Positions 33,935-42,455 of a stretch of DNA of 64,000 nt are shown here, in pieces (positions within the stretch are counted from its first letter, which is position 1; each line of letters begins with the position of its first letter). The position numbers and the translations under genes are program-made. Under the pieces are notes generated by a model. That model saw only the letters and a list, made by a program, of their open reading frames with translations, was not told the origin of the DNA and searched no databases. The stretch spans positions 3,508,001-3,572,000 of the forward strand of contig NZ_JAFIBU010000001.1 in the NCBI RefSeq assembly GCF_017833255.1. Direction: 5' to 3'. This stretch comes from Paenibacillus sp. PvR098. Its GTDB lineage: Bacteria; Bacillota; Bacilli; Paenibacillales; NBRC-103111.

Positions 33935-34834
33935 ATGTCTAAACATAACAGTGAACAAATTCAATATATAAATAATGCTAATGCTGAACACCAGGTTCAA
34001 CTTTCAGACGGAACCTTATTGCCAAGACTGGGTCAGGGAACCTGGTATATCGGGGATGAGCCGTCGAAGAGAAAAGAGGAGATTCAAACCTTAAGACTCG
34101 GTGTGGAGCTAGGAATGCACCTGATCGACACGGCTGAAATGTATGGTGACGGAAGAGCGGAGTCTCTGGTTGGAGAGGCCATCGAAGGAATCAGAGATGA
34201 CGTCTTTTTGGTATCCAAGGTGTATCCGCACAATGCGGGACTAGGACGTATAGCCAAAAGCTGTGAGGATAGCCTGAAAAGACTAAAGACGGACAGACTC
34301 GACCTTTATCTGCTTCATTGGAGAGGGATCGTTCCTTTAAGCGAAACGATAGAAGGTATGGAACGCTTGGTTGAAGCGGGAAAGATTTTGAGATGGGGTG
34401 TCTCGAATCTGGATACGGATGATATGAAAGAATTGTTCCGTTTGGATAAAGGGGCCCATTGTGTAACCAATCAAGTGCTCTATCATTTGGGATCCCGCGG
34501 CATAGAATATGATTTGCTGCCTTGGCAAAGAGAGTTTCGCATGCCGATTATGGCATACTGTCCTATGGCGCAGGCAGGTTCTTTAAGAAAAGGTCTAATA
34601 GGGAACCCGGTGGTTAAGGATATCTCCGAAAGGCGTGGGATTACACCTTTCCAGCTCCTTTTAGCATGGTGCATAAGAAACGGAGATGTCATAGCCATAC
34701 CTAAAGCCTCAACAGAAGACCATGTGCTGGAGAATGCCGCGGCAGGCTGCATTGAATGGACTGAAGAAGAGTTAAGAAGACTGGATGAAGTATTTCCGAA
34801 GCCTTCTAGAAAAGTTCCTCTCGATATCGTATGA
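33935..34834 (+). CDS. Aldo/keto reductase
   Basis: This 299-residue NADPH-dependent oxidoreductase has a full catalytic tetrad: Asp and Tyr in LIDTAEMYGDGRAE, Lys in FLVSKVYP and His in LYLLHWRG. Cofactor residues IAIPKAS lie near the C-terminus. ATG 33935 follows AAGGAGA by 8 bases; the longer frame from 33854 has no better start. It overlaps or abuts the LytTR regulator gene downstream. The substrate is unknown. Confidence 0.92.
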   Translation: MSKHNSEQIQYINNANAEHQVQLSDGTLLPRLGQGTWYIGDEPSKRKEEIQTLRLGVELGMHLIDTAEMYGDGRAESLVGEAIEGIRDDVFLVSKVYPHNAGLGRIAKSCEDSLKRLKTDRLDLYLLHWRGIVPLSETIEGMERLVEAGKILRWGVSNLDTDDMKELFRLDKGAHCVTNQVLYHLGSRGIEYDLLPWQREFRMPIMAYCPMAQAGSLRKGLIGNPVVKDISERRGITPFQLLLAWCIRNGDVIAIPKASTEDHVLENAAAGCIEWTEEELRRLDEVFPKPSRKVPLDIV

Positions 34835-34857
34835 TGGTTTTGAAGAAGGTGCGTGAC

Positions 34858-35502
34858 ATGGAGCATTTTACAATGGATTCAATATTTAGTGCGATAGGGG
34901 AACTGTTCTCTGATGAAACCTCTATTGCTGTTTCAAATACAACGGAATATATATATTACCGTCCAAGCAAACGGATTGATCTGAAAATAAAGTCAGGTGA
35001 TCCCATTAAAGAGGGGACCATTACGCATAAAGCGTTAGCCGGTAAACAAAAAATCTCCGAGTTTATTGACCGTGACATCTTCGGAGTGCCCTATTACGGC
35101 ATGGCGGTTCCTTTGCTCCAAGAGGGCCTGATTACGGGGTGCGTTTCTGCGATTTTTCCTACCCTGACGACCGGGAAATCCGTCGTAACCGTGAAATATC
35201 ATGACGGTTGGGTCCCGATTCCTTATCCAGAAGTGATGTATCTGGAAGCCAGCGACCGCAAAACGTATGTGGTAACTGAAAAGCTGTCCGGCACCCATAA
35301 ATATACCTTGAACGAATTTGACTTCCTTTTGCCGAAGGATTACTTTGTGCGATGCCATCGTTCTTATATTGTGAATGTAAACCATATCAAGGAAATTTAC
35401 CCCGATACCCATTCAACCCTTGTGCTCATTATGAAAAACCAAACCAAGATCACAGTCAGTCAATCGTACACCAGTTACTTCCGGAAATTGCTTGGCTTTT
35501 GA
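34858..35502 (+). CDS. LytTR-domain transcriptional regulator with N-terminal sensor region
   Basis: In this 214-residue protein, residues 1-110 resemble a small PAS-like or GAF-like sensor (SIAVSNTTEYIYYRPSKRID, then LKIKSGDPIKEGTITHKALA), as in some enhancer-type regulators. Residues 118-214 are the LytTR DNA-binding domain (VMYLEASDRKTYVVTE, FVRCHRSYIVNVNHIKEIYP). There is no receiver domain, so it is not a classical response regulator. ATG 34858 follows GAAGAAGG. It directly precedes the acetyl-CoA hydrolase gene and probably controls it. Confidence 0.88.
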   Translation: MEHFTMDSIFSAIGELFSDETSIAVSNTTEYIYYRPSKRIDLKIKSGDPIKEGTITHKALAGKQKISEFIDRDIFGVPYYGMAVPLLQEGLITGCVSAIFPTLTTGKSVVTVKYHDGWVPIPYPEVMYLEASDRKTYVVTEKLSGTHKYTLNEFDFLLPKDYFVRCHRSYIVNVNHIKEIYPDTHSTLVLIMKNQTKITVSQSYTSYFRKLLGF

Positions 35503-35635
35503 AGATAAAACTGTGCCTCAGTCGACAATATTCGTGTTCTGTCCCGTTTTTCATCCATCTCATCCAAAAATCTCTCCCCCTTGATGGCCATCGTTTAAAA
35601 TGATGAAAAAGACATGTCGATAGGGGGAGAGCCTT

Positions 35636-37150
35636 TTGGAAAGCGTTTATAATCGAATCAGAAATCAACATTTACAACACAAGGTCGTTTCTGCGGAAGA
35701 AGCTGCTTCTTGGATTACAAACGGTATGACACTGGGTTTAAGCGGCTTTACTCGTGCGGGAGATGCGAAAGCGGTTCCCATGGCGCTGGCAGAGCGTGCC
35801 AAAACCGAAAAAATGAAAGTGAATGTGTATACCGGTGCTTCGCTTGGGTCGGATATTGATAAATTATTCGCTGAAGTAGGCTTGCTGCACAAACGTCTTC
35901 CTTTCCAGGCCGACCCTGCCATGCGCAAAAAAATTAACCAAGGCGAATTTTACTTTATAGATCAGCATCTGTCGAAAACCTCGGAAATGGTACGCGGGAA
36001 TGTGCTGGACCCGATTGATTTTGCCATTGTGGAAGCGATTGCAATAACCGAAGACGGCATGATTATCCCGTCGACCTCTGTAGGAAATTCGATGGTCTTC
36101 GCGCAGCACGCGAAGTCCGTTATCGTTGAAATTAACCTGGCCCAGCCACAATCGCTAGAGGGACTTCACGATTTGTACGAGCCAGGCAAGCAGGGAGAAC
36201 GTTCCCCCATTCCATTAACGAGGCCGGATGACCGGATTGGGTCTCTAGGTATACCGGTGGACATGAATAAGATTCGAGGGATCGTCTTCACGAACCAGGC
36301 CGATTCTCCGTCTACCATCGTAGCGCCGGACAAGGAAACGGAAATGATCGCGCAGCATCTCATCTCCTTTTTGCGTCAGGAGGTCCGGGAAGGACGCTTA
36401 ACGAATCGTCTCGCTCCTCTCCAGTCCGGAATCGGCTCGGTCTCCAATGCCGTCTTCCATGGCTTCCTGCAATCGGAATTTACGGATCTGGAGGTATATT
36501 CCGAAGTGCTCCAGGATGCCGTGTTCGATTTAATGGATGCGGACAAGGTCCGCTTCGCCTCCTGTTGTTCTATTACGCTGTCGGGTTCGAAGATGGAAGA
36601 AGTGTTCCCTAATCTCGAGAAATACCGCGACCGTCTCATGTTAAGGCCGCAAGAGATTTCCAATCACCCCGAGGTGATTCGCCGAATGGGATTAATCGCG
36701 ATTAATACGGCGCTCGAATTCGATATTTACGGCAACGTGAACTCAACGCATGTTATGGGGACGAACATGATGAATGGCATAGGAGGCTCGGGGGATTTTG
36801 CACGGAACGCCCGCTTGGCGATTTTTGTCACCAAATCGATCGCAAAAGACGGGAATATATCCAGTATCGTGCCATTTGTTTCTCATGTGGATCATACGGA
36901 GCACGATGTGGACATCGTTGTCACCGAGCAGGGATATGCAGATTTACGAGGGCTGGCTCCGAGAGAGCGTGCAGAGCTCATCATTCAACGCTGCGCTCAT
37001 CCGATGTATCGGGAGCCCTTAATGGAATACTATAAGGAAGCCCTCACTAGAGGCGGGCAAACTCCTCATGTCTTGGAAAAAGCGCTGTCATGGCATACGA
37101 ATTATGCGCAGTCCGGGACGATGCTTCAGAAAGTTTTGCAAAGAGGATAA
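35636..37150 (+). CDS. Acetyl-CoA hydrolase/transferase (succinate CoA-transferase type)
   Basis: This 504-residue protein of the Ach1/Cat1 family moves CoA between acetyl-CoA and an acid, or hydrolyses it. N-terminal ITNGMTLGLSGFTRAGDAKA, GIGSVSNAVFHGFLQSEFTD, and C-terminal GGSGDFARNARLAIFVTKS with VVTEQGYADLRGLAPRERAE are family blocks. TTG start behind GGGGGAGAG. Together with the acetate-type symporter at 45.5 kb it suggests active acetate handling, but they are not in one operon. Confidence 0.9.
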   Translation: MESVYNRIRNQHLQHKVVSAEEAASWITNGMTLGLSGFTRAGDAKAVPMALAERAKTEKMKVNVYTGASLGSDIDKLFAEVGLLHKRLPFQADPAMRKKINQGEFYFIDQHLSKTSEMVRGNVLDPIDFAIVEAIAITEDGMIIPSTSVGNSMVFAQHAKSVIVEINLAQPQSLEGLHDLYEPGKQGERSPIPLTRPDDRIGSLGIPVDMNKIRGIVFTNQADSPSTIVAPDKETEMIAQHLISFLRQEVREGRLTNRLAPLQSGIGSVSNAVFHGFLQSEFTDLEVYSEVLQDAVFDLMDADKVRFASCCSITLSGSKMEEVFPNLEKYRDRLMLRPQEISNHPEVIRRMGLIAINTALEFDIYGNVNSTHVMGTNMMNGIGGSGDFARNARLAIFVTKSIAKDGNISSIVPFVSHVDHTEHDVDIVVTEQGYADLRGLAPRERAELIIQRCAHPMYREPLMEYYKEALTRGGQTPHVLEKALSWHTNYAQSGTMLQKVLQRG

Positions 37151-37161
37151 TAAGACATAAG

Positions 37162-37187
37162 AAAGCACCTGAAAGGGTGCTTTTTCG
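37162..37187 (+). terminator. Terminator of the CoA-transferase gene
   Basis: AAAGCACC and GGGTGCTTT with a short loop, followed by TT. Confidence 0.75.
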
Positions 37188-37294
37188 TGATATCATGCGA
37201 CACTCATTTTGTAAAAAACAAACCCTGAGCAGGAAAGTAAAGACGTTTAAGCTAAACAAGCTGTTTTTATTATTATTATGCGGTTTAATGTAAA

Positions 37295-37430
37295 ATAGAG
37301 AGAGCGGAGGTCTCTTCTCCTGCATACAGCAAGCGGGAACTATGATACCGCGGTAGCACATGCAGGCAAACGGACGGAAACAATCACAGTTGCGGTGTAA
37401 AGATAAGAGCGTCTTTATCATAACGGAGGG
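37295..37430 (+). promoter_or_regulatory. Structured leader of the DUF1232 gene
   Basis: CCTGCAT and ATGCAGG (about 37319-37367) enclose GCGGGAACTATGATACCGCG, which can fold on itself, giving a two-tier stem between a TAAAAT -10-like element (near 37291) and the gene. AACTATGATACCGCGG slightly recalls a T-box motif, but no specifier region fits. I do not recognise a known riboswitch. Confidence 0.3.
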
Positions 37431-37439
37431 AATTCATGA

Positions 37440-37859
37440 ATGGACAATTCAAAGTATGAAAAGCATTACTCGGAGACGAGATTATGGTCAAAGCTGGGCA
37501 AATATGCCAAGGATGCGGGGATGAAAGTAGTATACAGCGGCTTGCTGCTTTATTACGCGCTGGAGAGTCCCCGTATACCGCTGAAGGCAAAGATTCAGAT
37601 ATACGGCGCTTTGGGCTACTTGATATTGCCGTTGGATATCGTTCCTGACATTCTTCCCGTAGTTGGATATGTAGATGATTTAGGAGCGCTGATGTTAGCT
37701 GTAGGCGCGGTTGCAATGAATATGGATCATGACGTGAAGCAAAAAGCAAAAAATAAATTAAAGGATTTTTTTGGGGAAGATGCGGCCCAGCATCAAGATA
37801 TCATTGACGTCGATGCGCAGATCGTTGATGATGGCGATTCGTCTCTAACCAAGCCATGA
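37440..37859 (+). CDS. DUF1232 (YkvA family) membrane protein
   Basis: This 139-residue protein has the DUF1232 core ESPRIPLKAKIQIYGALGYL followed by ILPLDIVPDILPVVGYVDDL, the family signature, with two hydrophobic segments (residues 35-85). The tail is charged and acidic (about 95-139). ATG behind GGAGGG. The function of the family is unknown. Confidence 0.85.
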   Translation: MDNSKYEKHYSETRLWSKLGKYAKDAGMKVVYSGLLLYYALESPRIPLKAKIQIYGALGYLILPLDIVPDILPVVGYVDDLGALMLAVGAVAMNMDHDVKQKAKNKLKDFFGEDAAQHQDIIDVDAQIVDDGDSSLTKP

Positions 37860-37980
37860 CGGTCACGGAACCGGCCTAAGAATCGGCGCGAAATGCGGTA
37901 GATTTGTCGTTGTTACGCCGGGAATAAACGTAGTAGAACGCCAGAGTGTTGCGGCGGTGATCATGTTTTCTAAAGAGCTA

Positions 37981-38019
37981 GAGGCTGCCCCTCGGTTATA
38001 ACGACTTCTGGGACAGCTT
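37981..38019 (-). terminator. Probable terminator for the GH18 gene
   Basis: GAGGCTG-CCC and GGG-CAGCTTC form an imperfect stem just beyond the minus-strand stop at 38041. Confidence 0.45.
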
Positions 38020-38040
38020 CAAATTTTGTACAGAAACAGG

Positions 38041-39555
38041 TTAAGTGACACTTTTTGCTACTACAAACTCCTTATCCAGCATAGTCCACATATCGGGGTC
38101 CTCCATTCCTAAGCGCCAGAGGGCGATTCCCCGGATGCCCATACGATAGGCCAGCTGCAGCTTTGCGCGAATACTCGCCGCATTTTCAAACCATACCTCA
38201 TGTTCATTTCCCGATTCATCCGTGTAAGCAAACATAGGTGTCTGCGTCCTTTGATCGAAAATGACAGCCTTGTTGTATTTTTTTGCACGCTCCATCGCCA
38301 TATCGTAAGTCACATACGTGTTCCTTTTCGTGGTTAAGTTGAAATCAAAGCCGAATACAGAAACAGCAGCCGTTATTTTCCTGCCGGGCATTTTGGTTAA
38401 GGCATACTTGACTACACTCTCCATCCATCCGATGGAAACGACGGGTCCGGGCCCGCTTCCCGGCCACCCGTGTTCATTATAAAGCATGACCACGAATTCA
38501 TCGACGGCTTCCCCAATCACCGCATAATTGAAGGGAGCGGAAAAAGGGTTAGTCGGAGCGTCTGAAGTTCGTGACGGAGTGGCAACGGAATAATAATATC
38601 CCGTTTTTCTCAGTTCTTGACCTAATTCTCTGTAAAATGCGGAAAGCAGCTCCCTATCCTCATAATGAACATCCTCAAAGTCGATATTTACACCGTCAAA
38701 GTTATACGTCTGCAGGAGCTTGATCGTGTTTTGAATAAAGGCTTTGCGGGTATCGGAGGTGGCCAGCGTTCGCCGTACCACTTCTTTGTTGGCTTCCTGG
38801 TTTCCCCGCTCATAAAGCAGGTTATGGATGGTGGCCAGCATTTTCACGTTATGATGGTGGCCGAATTCCACGACTTTACGCATATAAGCATCATCAAAGA
38901 CAGGAAATTTCTCCACTTGAGTCGGATTTTCCCGGTCTATTCGGAAATGAAACATTCCGGTATTCGATTGCAGGGCGGTATTTGCGGCAAAATCCTGGTA
39001 GGAACTGGGTAATGTCGGGCCTTCTTCTTCCGTATAATAAGTGAATATTTCCTGGATCGGACGCACTCCGTCATGCGGAACCAGGTTCACGATATCGCGG
39101 AAAATCCAGCCCGCCTTTCCATTATAGAGGCGAACGCGAACCCAGTCTCCCGCAATGCCGGTAACGGGAAGGCGGGCGCCGCGTTCCATCCGGGCGATCA
39201 CCGGAAACCCTGTTCCCGCGTAGCTGCGTATATTGGCCGTATCTACGCTGACAATGACCTCCGTGTAGATGGGAATACGCAGTTTTTGCCCTACTTGCAG
39301 CGAGGCTGTTGTCAACTTGTTGAGCATCATCAACGCTTCTACCGTCGTATTAAATCTCGTTGCAATCGAATAGAGCGAATCGCCTGGCTGCACTACATAC
39401 ATGAAGGGCACGGAGACCGGGATGGTTAACGGTTGCCCAATGTATAATGCTGGAGAGGTAAGATTGTTCGCTTTCATTAGCGCCTCAACGGTAATCCCAA
39501 ACCGTCTGGAAATCTGATAAAGAGTATCCCCTCGTTGAACAACATAAGTCAGCAT
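38041..39555 (-). CDS. LysM-SH3-GH18 protein, spore-cortex-lytic type (YaaH/SleL-like)
   Basis: In this 504-residue protein, two LysM domains (residues 2-46 YVVQRGDTLYQISRRFGITV, and 51-96 YVVQPGDSLYSIATRFNTTV) bind peptidoglycan. A short SH3-like segment follows (about 103-160, TANIRSYAGTGFPVIARME). A GH18 barrel covers 185-495, with catalytic Glu in FDGVNIDFEDVHYE. There is no signal peptide, as in SleL and YaaH, which enter the spore coat or cortex from the mother cell. SleL-type enzymes act as N-acetylglucosaminidases on cortex fragments in germination. The extra SH3 segment is less usual. ATG behind AAAGGAGGAG. Confidence 0.9.
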   Translation of the reverse strand: MLTYVVQRGDTLYQISRRFGITVEALMKANNLTSPALYIGQPLTIPVSVPFMYVVQPGDSLYSIATRFNTTVEALMMLNKLTTASLQVGQKLRIPIYTEVIVSVDTANIRSYAGTGFPVIARMERGARLPVTGIAGDWVRVRLYNGKAGWIFRDIVNLVPHDGVRPIQEIFTYYTEEEGPTLPSSYQDFAANTALQSNTGMFHFRIDRENPTQVEKFPVFDDAYMRKVVEFGHHHNVKMLATIHNLLYERGNQEANKEVVRRTLATSDTRKAFIQNTIKLLQTYNFDGVNIDFEDVHYEDRELLSAFYRELGQELRKTGYYYSVATPSRTSDAPTNPFSAPFNYAVIGEAVDEFVVMLYNEHGWPGSGPGPVVSIGWMESVVKYALTKMPGRKITAAVSVFGFDFNLTTKRNTYVTYDMAMERAKKYNKAVIFDQRTQTPMFAYTDESGNEHEVWFENAASIRAKLQLAYRMGIRGIALWRLGMEDPDMWTMLDKEFVVAKSVT

Positions 39556-39665
39556 GGGCTCTCCTCCTTTACCGTTTTATCGTTTCACCGTATCATGCTA
39601 TGCAAAAAGCCCATACAAGGAGACTTCTTATTTTTGGAGATAGACGGTGTTGTTTGGCTCAGTGG

Positions 39666-40100
39666 CTATTCAACCGATATTTTGGTTTCTCTGTAGGGAG
39701 GGAGAGGAAATCGAAGGATGAGCATACCCTCTGCCAATTTGGCGGATACGGTGCTCAATTGTACCGGATAAGGGAGACGGACACTTCGTTCGAAGGTGCC
39801 AGTATAGCGTTCAGACAAGATAGAATCCTCTATGCTAATCCGGTTATTTTTCATTCCCTTAATATGAAGCGAATCGCCTATGATCGTAAGATCCAGTTCT
39901 TCCTTCCGAATGCCGGGCAGCTCCACAAGAATGAAGGTTTCCTCATTCGTATTGAACATATCAACAGGCGGGTTCCAACCCTGGCTTGCGGTTTGCGGAG
40001 AGTTGTCTTTTTCGTTAGCATCCATCATCGTATCCCAGAAGTCGCCGTTCGCACATTGGTTTGCAAATTCCATCCATTCCTTTACTCTTTTCATATTCAT
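39666..40100 (-). CDS. Hsp20/alpha-crystallin family protein, spore-coat type
   Basis: In this protein of about 144 residues, the N-terminal 45 residues are variable. The crystallin domain follows: NPPVDMFNTNEETFILVELP, GIRKEELDLTIIGDSLHIKG, FERSVRLPYPV, and AEGMLILRFPL. ATG 40100 lies behind GGGAGTG; a GTG at 40109 overlaps that site. CotM/CotP-type small heat-shock proteins of spore formers look like this, and the flanking genes are sporulation related. Confidence 0.85.
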   Translation of the reverse strand: MNMKRVKEWMEFANQCANGDFWDTMMDANEKDNSPQTASQGWNPPVDMFNTNEETFILVELPGIRKEELDLTIIGDSLHIKGMKNNRISIEDSILSERYTGTFERSVRLPYPVQLSTVSAKLAEGMLILRFPLPPYRETKISVE

Positions 40101-40124
40101 TCCGCTCACTCCCGTAGGAAGTAC

Positions 40125-40367
40125 TTAAAACTGATTGGTTACAGGAGCCGAAGGGTTGGCAATTTGGTCCTGATCGCTAATATCCGGGTCTAAGGCAACA
40201 TTAAACATGTTCGAAAATGTTGGGGATAAGTCTCCCAAAGCAAAATTGGATCCCACCAATTTGGTGTTGGCGGTATGGCTGTTATGAACTGTGGCGCCAT
40301 TGTTAATATTTCCATTCTGCGTTACACCGTTTGTTTTCATTTTGGCGATATTTATGAGAAAAGGCAT
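40125..40367 (-). CDS. GerPA/GerPF-like spore germination protein
   Basis: This 80-residue protein has the family pattern of an N-terminal NGNINNGATVHNSHTANTK followed by a Gly/Asn-rich middle and a C-terminal DPDISDQDQIANP. GerP proteins help germinants cross the spore coat. It lies 13 bases downstream of a paralogue and next to the Hsp20 gene. Confidence 0.85.
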   Translation of the reverse strand: MPFLINIAKMKTNGVTQNGNINNGATVHNSHTANTKLVGSNFALGDLSPTFSNMFNVALDPDISDQDQIANPSAPVTNQF

Positions 40368-40380
40368 GCATAAAATCCTC

Positions 40381-40629
40381 CTAAATTTGATTGGCGTTCA
40401 CATTATCTACGTTCCCGACTTCATTCTGGTCATTGACATCGGGATCAATATAAATATTTTTCATCGTCGCAGTGGGCGGTGCATGGTCTCCATACGAGGA
40501 ATTTTCGCCTGTTGTTTTTGAGTTGGCCGTATGGCTGTTGTGGAACGACTCACCGATATTGACGGATCCGTTGTTGGAGATGCTGTTGATTTTCATGGAG
40601 AAAATGTTAATGACCGTAGACAATGGCAT
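40381..40629 (-). CDS. GerPA/GerPF-like spore germination protein, second copy
   Basis: This 82-residue protein has MKINSISNNGSVNIGESFHN followed by SHTANSKTTGENSSYGD and a C-terminal DPDVNDQNEVGNVDN. I placed the start at ATG 40629 behind GGGGAGGGGG; an extension to 40665 lacks a ribosome binding site. It is paralogous to the gene at 40125. The order suggests a transcript with the Hsp20 gene. Confidence 0.85.
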   Translation of the reverse strand: MPLSTVINIFSMKINSISNNGSVNIGESFHNSHTANSKTTGENSSYGDHAPPTATMKNIYIDPDVNDQNEVGNVDNVNANQI

Positions 40630-40762
40630 CCCCCTCCCCGTCACCCGACTTGAGTTCCTTAACATTATATGCGGGTGTTGGCCCAGAGATTAAGATTTTT
40701 TCGAGAACGTCAGTATGCTATGATTATGAAATAAAACGTACCAGTTTAAGGAGCCGCTTTGG

Positions 40763-42274
40763 ATGAATAAGAAATTTAAAGTGCCTGTGAATAAGAAGAC
40801 TCTCTTCTTATATACTTTGATCGTGGTTCTGCCCTTGTGCATATATAGTTTGATTTATTTGCATTTTAAATCTAAGCAAGCTTACTCACTCCTGGAGGAA
40901 ACGGCTCATAGGTACTCAAGCTTCCATGCCTTGTACATCGAAAATTTTATCGGAGAAACGATTGGCAGATTAGGGAGTTTGGCTGTGGTTCTGAACCAGC
41001 AGGAGGATCATGATGATTTGCTCCAAAATGTGTTAATGGAAACGCATGAAAAAGATCGTCGTTTCTCAGGGTTTTATTGGGTAAATACGAATGGGGAAAT
41101 TATCAATGCTTCTAATCCGCTTACAGATCCGGTCAACGTATCGGATAGAAGCTATTTTCAACAGGCCATACGTACAGGGAAGACTCAAATTTCTGAAGCG
41201 CATATGGGAAGGGTTACGGCAAGATATGTTTTTTCTATTGCTACACCAGTTATTAATCATGCCGGTCAAATAAAGGGTGTCTTGGTTGGAAGTATTCAAC
41301 TGCATGTCATGGAAGAGATTATCCGAGAATTGGTCAGGGATGAGACGATCCAGCTTCTAGATAAGAACGGACAAATCTTATTTCAGACCGGGGATTTTCC
41401 TGCCGGCAATCATTGGGTAGATTCTTCCATCAATCTTGAAGTGGTACCTTGGAAAGTCAATTCGATGATGGAGCTGGATTACAAAAATTCGATCTTGAAA
41501 CCGTTTTTGCATAATCTGATTATGGCCTTCTTAGTGGCCCATGTCTTTTTTATGCTGGTTCAGTCGTTTCTGTTAAAGCGGCAAATGGCAAGAGAGCTAA
41601 GCCAGAATGAAGCGGATAAGCTTAAATTAATAGGAACCATCGCAGCAAGCACGGCACATGAGATTCGCAATCCTCTTACAGGGATTAAGGGGTTTATCTC
41701 ATTACTTAGCAGGAAGTATACGGACGAGCAGGATCAATACTATCTCTCATTAATCCAAACCGAAGTGGACCGAATAAATACGATTGTAAGCGAACTGCTC
41801 ATTGTTGGAAAACCGACGATAGCTTCGAAGGAGGTCAATCATGTCAATGAAATCCTTACGGAAATCATCCCTCTGATTGAATCAGAAGCGCATTTGCACA
41901 ATGTTCAGTTATTCATTAACCTGACGAATGAACCGATTCATATTATGGTTTCTAAGGACCATCTTAAACAAATTGTACTGAATCTGACCAAAAATGCTTT
42001 AGAGTCCATGGAATCAGGTGGTCAGCTGTTCATTTCTTCAGGAAGGACAGAGGAGCATGTGTGGGTGAAGATTAAGGATACAGGCAAAGGGATGCCGCCA
42101 GAGGTTCTAAAAAATATATTTGTCCCTTTCTTTACGATGAAGGAGGATGGGACGGGGCTTGGACTCGTTGTGTGCAAGCGGATTCTGGATAGCTACGGAG
42201 GCACCCTGCTGTTAGACAGTCATGAAGGTGAAGGTACGGAGGCAACGATTCAGCTCCCGCTGGTCAATAAATAA
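40763..42274 (+). CDS. Sensor histidine kinase with extracytoplasmic Cache domain (sporulation-kinase type)
   Basis: This 503-residue protein has a membrane segment at residues 13-33, then an extracytoplasmic Cache domain (about 40-245; FSGFYWVNTNGEIINASNPL, SDRSYFQQAIRTGKTQIS). A second membrane segment lies near 250-272. HisKA has the phospho-His in TAHEIRNPLTGIKGFISLLS, and HATPase has NLTKNALESM, KDTGKGMPPE and GTGLGLVVCKRI. No response regulator gene adjoins, as with orphan kinases feeding the Spo0A phosphorelay. That role is suggested also by the spore genes next to it, but remains inference. Confidence 0.9.
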   Translation: MNKKFKVPVNKKTLFLYTLIVVLPLCIYSLIYLHFKSKQAYSLLEETAHRYSSFHALYIENFIGETIGRLGSLAVVLNQQEDHDDLLQNVLMETHEKDRRFSGFYWVNTNGEIINASNPLTDPVNVSDRSYFQQAIRTGKTQISEAHMGRVTARYVFSIATPVINHAGQIKGVLVGSIQLHVMEEIIRELVRDETIQLLDKNGQILFQTGDFPAGNHWVDSSINLEVVPWKVNSMMELDYKNSILKPFLHNLIMAFLVAHVFFMLVQSFLLKRQMARELSQNEADKLKLIGTIAASTAHEIRNPLTGIKGFISLLSRKYTDEQDQYYLSLIQTEVDRINTIVSELLIVGKPTIASKEVNHVNEILTEIIPLIESEAHLHNVQLFINLTNEPIHIMVSKDHLKQIVLNLTKNALESMESGGQLFISSGRTEEHVWVKIKDTGKGMPPEVLKNIFVPFFTMKEDGTGLGLVVCKRILDSYGGTLLLDSHEGEGTEATIQLPLVNK

Positions 42275-42455
42275 AGGAAAGACACGGCATGGGGGTGTAT
42301 GAATGGAAAAGGGGCAGTAGAGAGCTTGGCGCGAGCATCAAAATTGGATATACCGACTGCGTGAATGAAAACAAAAGATGATCCTCAAGGTGTGAGATCG
42401 ATTGTTAACGCTTAACATAAAGGGGCTTTCTGTCTGAGCAACGGGAGGAATGCTT

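Noticed and set aside
37295-37430. T-box leader, because of AACTATGATACCGCGG
   Set aside because: The conserved AGGGTGGTACCGCG motif is not matched well, no specifier stem is visible, and the downstream gene is not an amino-acid or tRNA-charging gene.
38665-39429. Two + strand open frames of about 115 codons
   Set aside because: Both lie opposite the well-supported LysM-GH18 gene and have no family resemblance.
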